Source: Zeus faber
Taxonomy: Eukaryota; Chordata; Actinopteri; Zeiformes; Zeidae
Length of the DNA stretch: 64,000 nucleotides
Assembly (NCBI GenBank): GCA_960531495.1
Contig: OY482850.1
Coordinates: 529,343 to 593,342, forward strand
Direction: 5' to 3'
A program made the translations under genes and the position numbers. Under the pieces are notes generated by a model. That model saw only the letters and a program-made list of their open reading frames with translations. It made no database searches and was not told the DNA's origin. The stretch's first letter is position 1; the number at the start of each line of letters is the position of its first letter. Shown here in pieces: positions 56,231 to 64,000 of the stretch.

Positions 56231-58553
56231 TCTGTGTACCAGTTGACATGGTTGAAGTCAGCAGGGTTGTTCGATTGATATTTTATCTCTTTGGTCGTTT
56301 TGTAAATTGTTCACCTTGTGTTCACATCTAACCCTGTGTTAGATGCGGTGCTGTGTTCCTCCTCAATTTGCGAGATTCGCGGAAGGCGTAAGATACAAAA
56401 TGCGCGAGTCCATGATGAGTTTCATATTCTCAGAACTAATTGGAAAAATAGTTCCCTGAAAATTGTAAATAGTCACAGAAAGGCGTAAACCATTTTTCGG
56501 TTTCATGGAATCCTAACCTATCGGAAAGCTTGGACACGAAAAAACATTAAAAAAGTCGTCACCATGTCGAGTCGAGCCCACTGTGAGTGTGCAAATGAAT
56601 GATGCGTTTTATGTACTCGGAACATCAGAAAACTAGAACTTGTGAAGTTGTAATTACTCACAGAAAGACGCCAACACTTTTTGGATTTCATGGAACCGTA
56701 ACCCATCGGAAAATTTTATCAACAGAAAGGCATCACCACTAAAATTAGATTACTAGGTCATTGTTGCCCCATACGGCAAAGAAACTTAATGTACATGCAA
56801 GTTCCTACAGGTAAAAGTAGTGGGCTTAAATTTAAAGGGAGAAGGAATTAAATAGTGAAGAGTCCTTCCATAATCAAATTCCAAATTAATGTTAATGTCC
56901 AATACATGTTGTCTGTATTACAATAGAGGCAATTAATCTATTCTATTTATCTCCTCGCTATCTATTTTACTTCTTGCTAACAATCTTCAATTGTAGATTG
57001 TTAGCACAAGAAGTGCAATAAAGTGCAAATTGAAAGTAACATGAATTTATTGTGTTTGTTATATAAAATAATTACAAAAATGATGTTATTTAAAAATAAT
57101 TACAAAACAAAGAATAATGATGACGATTATGCCCGGACAATTAAAATGTTGTCCGGGCAATATATGGAAACTTTGCGAAATGTAATACATACATAACATG
57201 GGCTCACCACTGGCCCGTCTCATCCACGCTGTCGGGGAGTTGAAGCGGCTACATTTTGTATGAGCATTATTACTGGACATTTTGACCGACAGGTTAGTAA
57301 TTTTTTAAATACATTTTACCAAATAAATAAGTATGAGTATGAGTATAAGTAGCAAAATAAATGGTTATTACCGGAGCCAAACATCAAGGAAGTGATGCAG
57401 TGACGTAAAGCGTAACTCACTTTCCGCACGGTTTCGTACCCAATCACCAAAATGAAAGCATAATGTTACAAGTCAGTGTAGCAACAAAATTATTTTGAAG
57501 CTGTTATTTTAAGGTAAAAAAGTGACATTACATAGTGGGGCTTCAATGTTGATCAGAAAGTCCACAAATCCTGCTCAGTTTCAAAATGGTTTTGTATGCA
57601 TTAATGTCATTCATTTGTGGAGCACTGGATGTGTGTGTAGAAAGGCATGCATAGAAGCATTGATTAGTTGAAAATGTTTTTTATGTGGCCACAGCGTACT
57701 AAACAATATTTTATATTCTGTTTAAAATATGTTGGAGTATCTATGTAGTAAGGGGTAGTAAGGTAGTAGTAAGGGGTTTACTCACTTCTACTCACAGCTG
57801 ACTCATCCTGCCGCGGATAGCGTTATTGGAAAAGGCCATGGTCTGTTTCTGTGTACAGTACACCACTGAACAAGTGAAGAAGAGAACGTCTTTCACATGA
57901 AGTTATTAAGAGCAATTAAGGTTTTCAAAACAAGATGAAATATAAACAGAAGTATAGAAGTATAGAAGCAGTAGGACTATTGATCTGTAGCACTTCACTT
58001 ATAGTTGGTAAAAATGTATGTTCTACAGTATGTTTGAGTGTGTGTCTGCATGGGTCATTATTCAATCCCATCTATTGTTTGCTATGGCAATGCTTAAATT
58101 CTCTCTTCTCTCCTGTATCCCTACTGCTGCATTATCATCTGTTTCCCAGTACAGATGGTTAAGTGCAATCTATTGGGTGGTATGCATCTAGGCATAACGG
58201 AACGTAGTTGATTTATGTCTGAACGGATCGCCTCCTACGGTTCGGCACGCCTGTGAACCGCAGATTAATTGCAAACTTTAACCATTATAGTTACAAATTC
58301 CAGCTTCAAAATCATCTTGATGGTACACTGACTTTTAATATGGAGAATGGAGTCAGAAACTGCAGTGGTGCCAAATACCAAAAGTTCCATAGTGCTGCTT
58401 TCAATGTTTTAAATGGAAAGCAAGGTTATATTTGTCTCTCTTTTTTTCATTTTTTTTGCTGATCCGAAAATTGATTTGATCCGTGACTCAAAATGGTCAT
58501 ACAATCCAAACCATGAGTTTTGTGATCAGTTGCACCCCTATTTGTGTCTGTAC
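54816..58553. other. Intron with (GT)n and unclassified repeats
   Basis: No host exon seen. 55795-56160 begins GGTCGGACGGACCCG and resembles a decayed dispersed fish repeat; a (GT)n run follows at 56191-56226. 58200-58480 holds TGAACGGATCGCCTCC and GATCCGTGACT segments suggestive of a decayed DNA transposon, but no termini could be defined. Confidence 0.45.
56191..56226. repeat. (TG)n microsatellite
   Basis: About 18 TG units. Confidence 0.95.
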
Positions 58554-58678
58554 CTCTATTAGAAAATCACCGGTCCTGAGTCCTGCCTGCCACGCTACAC
58601 CACCCACATCAACAGACTCCAGGTACTGCAGGGCTGGAAAAGCAGGTGTGGGAGTAAATTCTTCAATGGGGGTGTCCG
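58554..58678 (-). CDS. shank2: SHANK2-like exon, N-terminal half of PDZ
   Basis: Acceptor GTCTTTTGCCTTGCAG, 125 coding bases, donor AGAG|GTACAG. The peptide TPIEEFTPTPAFPALQYLES, then GGVAWQAGLRTGDFLIE, is the middle of the SHANK PDZ domain, with the GGVAW-AGL-GD turn that shapes the peptide groove. Gln after VAW is, from memory, SHANK2-like (Arg in SHANK3), which is why I favour SHANK2. It starts with two bases of a split codon, so an upstream exon carrying the GFGFVLRG carboxylate loop is expected to the right. It was not found before 64000. The following Gypsy-like element begins about 70 bp upstream of the acceptor. Confidence 0.95.
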
Positions 58679-58744
58679 CTGCAAGGCAAAAGACAGACCG
58701 AGATAAAGGTGGAGGTGACAATATGGAGACAATGACGTTAAAAC

Positions 58745-61575
58745 TGCAAAACTGTTCTGCTTTTCTCAGCAAGCCGGAGCCGGCAAGAGGCCCAGACCCG
58801 CATCCGACCCCAGGACCCACGCAGGATTTGTCCAGTCCCCAGCCCGTCCCAGCACTCTGGAGGGGAACGGCCGGAGCTCCGCCAAGCCCATGAGCGTCAG
58901 GAGACGCTACCTTTCTTGGTAGGAGGGCCGATGTCTATCAGCCGGGTCCTGTGGTGCCGCGGGATGCTCTCTTCCCTTATCGTGCCGTCCCCTCTCTGTC
59001 TCCCCTCAGCTCCCAGGGTGGTGCTGCTGCGGGAAATACGGGAGCTGCGTAAACGTCTGGGCAGGGGTGCCACGGGCAGCCCCGCCACGACTGCCGGGAC
59101 TGCCCCTGGGTGGAACTGGGCTAGGTGGTCCGGGTTGCCTGCTGGACCCCTTCTCCAGTTGGGAATGGGCCTACCAAGTAGTGGTAAGGCTACAAGGGGG
59201 TAGACATCAGGCTTTGCTGGACTCGGGTTGTTCGCAGATCATGGTCCAACAACGCCTGGTTCGACCCAGGGCTTTGGTGGTGGCGTCACAGGTTGAGGTT
59301 CGTTGTGTGCATGAGGATATTCACAGGTATTCGATGGCCCGGCTCGAAATTAGTTACAAGGGAAAAAAGCATAGGGTACCGGCTTGGCCAGGGTTTGACG
59401 CAGGCTGGGGAGTGCATTCACGGTCAGTAGCGAGATGTGAGTGTTGCATCGTACGCAGTGATGCGGAGGGGTGGCAGGCGCGATGGGTGCAGAGGTGGCA
59501 GGAGCAGTATTACCCCCAAAAGTGTGGTGCAGGCGCTGTTTCAGGTATTCTCCTGAGTCAGCATTCCGAAAGAAACCCTGACCAACCAGGGCACTACCTT
59601 TATATCACATACACTTCAGGAGCTTTACGAGTTACTGGGCATCTGCTCAATTCGGACCAGCGTTTACCATCCCCAGACCGATGGCCTGGTGTAGGTGCTT
59701 TAATAAAATGCTGAAAAACATGATTCGAGAGCTTGTTCACGACGATAGTCCTAATTGGGACAAGTGGTTGGACCCCCTGTTGTTTGCAGTGGGGGAGGTT
59801 CCTCAGGCCCTCACGGGATTTTCTCCCTTTGAACTCCTCTTTGGCAGGAGACACCAGGGGGTGTCTAATTAAAGAAAACTGTGAGGAAGGTCCTACCATC
59901 AGTAAGAATGAAATACAGTATGTTATGGACTGAGAGCAAAGTTTCACGCATTGATTCAGCCGTTATCATGGGAGAATTTACTTCGGGCTCAAGAACGTCA
60001 ATGCCCCTTATACGAGCGAGGGGCTCGCCTCAGACAATTTGCACCGCGAGACAAGGAGTTAGTGCTGCTCCCTATGCCCAGCTCTAAATTGCTCGTGAAG
60101 TGGCAAGGGCCTTTTGTGATCACAGGGTGGGTTGGCGAGGTCGATTATGAGGTTGAACAGTCTGACAGGTAGGGGCGACACAGATTCTTCACCTAACCCT
60201 CTTAAAAGAATGCGGCTGATAATACCGGCCCTGTTAAGTGACCATCTCTCTCCGTCCCAGAGGGTGGACATGGCTGCACTTCAGTGTTGATTCTCTGATG
60301 TTTTCTGCTTCCTGCCAGGCCTCACGTCCCTCGTACACCACCATGTGGAGACCACCCCGGGGGAGAAGGTGTGCCCTCAGCTGTATCGCCTGCCCGAACA
60401 CAAACGCAAGATTGTGCAGTTGGAATTAGAGGCCATGCTGGACTTGGGCATAATAGAGGAGTCCACGAGTGACTGGTCTAGTCCCATCGTGCTAGTGGGT
60501 CAGCCCGATGGCTTGGTCCGGTTCTGCGTGGACTACCGAAGGGTGAATGTGGTGTCAAAGTTTGACGCCTACATGATGCCCCGGGTCGATGAACTTCTCG
60601 ACTGGTTAGTTACTGATAATTTTCTCACGACACTGGATTTAACCAAGGGCTACTGGCAGATTCCCTTGTCTCAGGAGTCCAAGGAAAAGTCGACATTTTC
60701 CATGCTGTTCGGCTTGTACCACTTTCGCACGCTTCCGTTCAAGTTGTTCGGAGCCCCAGCCACCTTTCAGAGACTCATGGACCGTGTCCTGTGTGCGCAT
60801 GTAGCATATGCCTCAGCCTACCTAGATGACATAATCATTCACAGCAGCACCTAGGAGGGGCATATGCAGCATGTGGGCGCAGTGCTTGAGTCCCTGAGGC
60901 AGGCTGGGCTCACCACCAACCCAAACAAGTATGCCGTTGGACGGAGTAAGTACGGTATCCAGGGTACCACTTGGGTGACGGCCTGATGTGACCCAATCTT
61001 GATAAAAATGCTGCGGTCGCAAACACGCCAAGACACAAGACCAACAAAGAGGTTAAGCAGTTCTGGGGGCTGGCCGGCAACTATCGAAGGTTTGTAGCCG
61101 ACCTTTCGGTGCTAACCAGCACCTTGGCCGACTTAACTTGAAAGGGTGCTCCAGATCTGGTCCAGTGGTCAGACCAGTGCCAGCAGGCGTTTGTGAGGGT
61201 TAAGTCAGCTCTCTGTGGGAAGCAAGTGCTGTTTACCCCGAACTTCTCCATCCCTTTCTGTCTGCAGAGCGACGTGTCGGACAGAGGGCTGGGTGCGGTC
61301 TTGTCCCAGGAGGTGGAGGAGACCGAGTGACCAGTGTTGAACCTCAGCCACAAGCTCTCAGAGCAGAAGTCAAGGTACAGCACATTGGAGACAGAGTGTT
61401 TAGCGATCAAGTAGGCAGTCGGTTCCCTCCGCTATAACCTCCTGGGACGAGCTTTCACCCTCTGTTCGGACGACGCCCCACTGCAGTGGCTCCACCGCAT
61501 GAAGGATACAAATGCCCGGATCACCCAGTGGTACCTGGCTCTCCAGCCCTTTAACTCCCGGGTGGTCCATTGGAG
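58745..61575 (+). mobile_element. Gmr1-like Gypsy element (protease-integrase-RT order)
   Basis: In order on the plus strand: Gag-like end with Pro-rich and Arg-rich stretches (58745-59170); protease with LLDSGCSQIMV (about 59213-59245); integrase C-terminal half (59580-60175; MIRELVHDDSPNWDKWLDP, GFSPFELLFGRR, LLVKWQGPFVI); reverse transcriptase (60345-61030; RFCVDYRRVNVVSK, LDLTKGYWQIPLSQ, catalytic YLDDIIIH); RNase H (61080-61575; FCLQSDVSDRGLGAVLSQE, LCSDDAPLQWLHRMKD). Integrase before RT is the reverse of ordinary Ty3/Gypsy and typical of the Gmr1 group described from deuterostomes. Stops, shifts and a large loss in the first half of integrase disable it. It is cut at 61575; no LTR was found. 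Confidence 0.85.
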
Positions 61576-62089
61576 TGTTGTGTTGAGTGAGTGTTGGAGT
61601 GGTGTGTGTGTATGTGAATACAGAATATACTGTATACAGTATATCTCGAATTCATTGTGTTCATAATTTTTTTTCATTTGTTTCATATTAACATGCACGC
61701 AATTGACTGGGCAAACAGGTACGCTGGCAATTTCAATGAGGAAGATAGCGATAAAGACATATGTTAATAAGGTTAATAAGGTAATTAAAATATATTCTTT
61801 TAACTTTTTTTTCACATTCACAATGTAATTACAATGTGGAACTTATCATGTGAAACTAAAATCTAGCATCAGTTTCATGTTGGACTACTGAACAGTGACA
61901 CTCTAAGCTGTGAGTCCTCAAAATAGCCTGTTCCCAACCATACCAACCACCATACTAGCTCCAAGGCATATGTTGCCGTGGAAACCTAGCTGGATATTTT
62001 CTAGCAAGATCTTAGGAACCCACTTATACCGGAAGTTGGTCTGGCTAGCGGATTTTAGCCTCGCTTACAGCATTAGCGCCCTTTAAGGA
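61576..62089. other. Intron/intergenic, nothing recognised
   Basis: Begins at the abrupt end of the Gypsy-like homology. A short palindrome (ATACTGTATACAGTAT, about 61628-61643) is the only notable feature. Confidence 0.45.
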
Positions 62090-63015
62090 ATACCCCTGCG
62101 CCCTGGGCAACCATAGGTTTGGTTATAGTGAAGTGGAAACGTCGAGGAGCAATCGAGTCACCGACCACCACCGAGTCCTGACACATGTCTTGCATAAAAA
62201 TCATCTATCCTCGGTTGCAACACTTATTTCACGAGTTTCATGAACTGAGTTTCTATGGCTAAGCAGCTGTACACAAGCCTGAGATCACCATGCACAATGC
62301 CAAGCGTCAGCTGGAGTGGTGTAAAGTACGGCGCCATTGGACTCTGGAGCGGTGGAAACCTTGTTCACTGGAGTGATGAATCACGCTACACCATCTGGCA
62401 GTCTGATGGAGGAATCTGGGTTTGGTTGATACCAGGAGAACGCTACTTGTCTGAATGCATAGTGCCAACTGTGAAGTTTGGTGGTGGTCTGGGGCTGTTT
62501 TTCATGGTTTGGGCTTGGCCACATTAATTTCAGTGAAGGAAAAAATCGTAATGCTATAGCAGACAATTACATTCTACACAATTGTGCACTTCCACCTTTG
62601 TGGCAACAGTTTGGGGAGGGCCCTTTTCTGTTTCAGCACTACAATGCCCCTGTGCACCAGGTGAGGTCCATTAAGAAATGATTTACTCACTCTAGTGTGG
62701 AAGAGCTTGACTAGCCTGCACAGAGTCCAGCCCTGAACCCCATTCAACACCTTTGGGATGAACTGAAACACTGACTGCGAGCCACGGTCCATTGCACAAC
62801 ACCAGTGCCTGACCGCATTGATTCTCTCGTGTCAAATCCCTGCAGCCATAACACAAAATCTAGTGGAAAGCCTTCCCATAAGAGTGGAGGTTGTAATAGC
62901 AGCAAAGGGGAGACCAACTCTATATGAATACCCATGGTTTTGAAATGAAATGTGCAACAAGCACATTTGGTTGCAGTTTTTGGGTGTCCACATACTTTAG
63001 GCCATGTGATGTATA
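62090..63015 (+). mobile_element. Tc1-like transposase pseudogene
   Basis: Tc1/mariner DD34E transposase pieces: HWSDESRYTIWQSDGGIWVW (first Asp kept) with PGERYLSECIVPTVKFGGG, then after a frameshift WGCFSWFGLGHINFSEGK and PLWQQFGEGPFLFQHYNAPV, and later NPIQHLWDEL. The second catalytic residue (normally HDNAPVH) is Tyr and the third (normally NPIEHLWDEL) is Gln. The right end contains GGTGTCCACATACTTTAGGC, the usual inner part of the family's terminal repeat (about 62983-63002). The N-terminal DNA-binding part is mostly lost. Confidence 0.85.
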
Positions 63016-63039
63016 TGCCCTGCCATCTGGTGGTCAAAA

Positions 63040-64000
63040 AGGTGCATAACAACCCAAAAAAATCAAATTCCAAAAACTTGTGTGGTTGGCCATTTTGCCA
63101 CGCCCATGCATGGGACCCATAATACATCGATGGGGGGTCCCATGCATGGGCTGGGCCAAATGGCCGACCACGCCCTCTTTAAAAAGTAAAAAAATCAAAC
63201 CTTTTCACTTTTTACCATGAAAAATCACAAAATTTAGTACACTTATGTAACAAAACTAGACTTGAAAAAAATTTGGAAGTCGGCCAAACCCAACAGGAAG
63301 TCGGCTATATTGGATTTAATGTGTAATTTAAGTCACTTTTCGGTCATTTTCATGCTTTGTACGTTCGCAAACACCTCCGAGGTGATATATCCGATCGACT
63401 TTAATCTTGGCGAGTGTCTACGAGACACCTTCAGGATTGAACGTTAATAAAATATTTTGTTTTTGTCACGGGATGTGGGCGTGGCAAAGCGTTGAATTTC
63501 ATGTTCTAAAAAAACGGTGTTTTCGTGATATTTTAGATACATTTCATGCTTTGTACTTTCACAAACTCCTCCGAGGGGATTTATCGGATCGACTGCAAAC
63601 TTGGTGAGTGTCTACAAGATACCTTGGGGAATAAAAGTTAATAAAATATTTTGTTTTCGTCATACAATGTGGGCGTGGCAGTTGAATTTCATTTTTGAAA
63701 AAAACACTTTTGGGGCCTGAAGAAACTCGAATACTCACAAAACTTTGCACACTCATCAGTCCCAGTGTGTCATTTGCTATTCTATGGGTCCCATGCATGG
63801 GCGTGTCAAAATGGCCGCCTCCGCTGCCTCGAAAAAAACAAAACAAAAAATATATTCACATTTTTCCACAAAAAAAAATTCACGAAATTCGGTACACATA
63901 TGAAACCTCACTAGACTTAAAAAATGATATCGCCATGACTGAAAACCAACTGGAAGGCCATATTGAATTCTCCTCACTTTTTGGTCATTTTTATGCTTTG
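63040..64000 (+). repeat. Dispersed repeat of the 49881 family
   Basis: Contains two consecutive units of about 200 bp, each with TCATGCTTTGTAC, CTCCTCCGAGG, ATCGACT, GAGTGTCTA and GATGTGGGCGTGGCA, as at 50230-50930. Upstream, 63080-63165 holds an imperfect inverted repeat built on CCATGCATGGG (one arm with GGCCATTTTGCCACGCCC, the other with GGGCTGGGCCAAATGGCC). The repeat runs off the window. Confidence 0.65.

Noticed and set aside
58897-59088. Arg-rich minus-strand frame as a further SHANK exon
   Set aside because: It does not resemble the SHANK SH3-PDZ linker and is the reverse strand of the Gypsy-like element's Gag/protease region.

Overview
The window is vertebrate nuclear DNA, almost certainly from a teleost fish. 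It holds one recognisable host gene: a fragment of a SHANK-family postsynaptic scaffold gene, most like SHANK2, on the minus strand. Nine exons can be placed with consensus splice sites and unbroken reading phase. From 5' to 3' of the gene they are 58554-58678 and 53543-53678 (PDZ domain), 53131-53217, 44024-44047 (a 24-nt microexon), 20792-20910, 19769-19883, 19082(or 19178)-19351, 16802-16994 and 2991-3157. The ankyrin/SH3 part should lie beyond the right end, and the large proline-rich/SAM part beyond the left end.

Everything else is intron, packed with transposable elements, mostly broken and often nested. Left to right: a 1-kb TRIM-like element with two LTRs (1722-2755); a 9.1-kb LTR element (4618-13698) that split a small DNA transposon (4168-4617 plus 13703-14100) and itself received an L2-like LINE (5881-9040), SINEs and a second copy of the same DNA transposon; an L2-like internal-deletion derivative (17517-17836); a solo LTR (18407-18844); an R2-superfamily element lacking its RT core (21098-23560); an inverted near-identical piece of it inside an RTE fragment (23716-24460); an L2-like LINE crossing a 200-N assembly gap (24461-27002); an endogenous retrovirus remnant (about 27480-38100) interrupted by SINEs, a deleted LINE, two partial BEL/Pao copies, a MITE and a solo LTR; an L1-type LINE (38400-43460); a full-length but broken RTE LINE with an 18-bp target duplication (44953-48040); a hAT element with an 8-bp duplication (48328-48911); dispersed hairpin-ended repeats (49881-51041, 63040-64000); a Gypsy element with integrase ahead of RT, as in the Gmr1 group (58745-61575); and a dead Tc1 transposase (62090-63015).

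Most elements with clear polarity are on the plus strand, antisense to the host gene. No ribosomal RNA gene, CRISPR array or functional tRNA gene was seen; tRNA-like promoters occur only inside SINEs. Family names rest on reading protein motifs by eye, not on searches.
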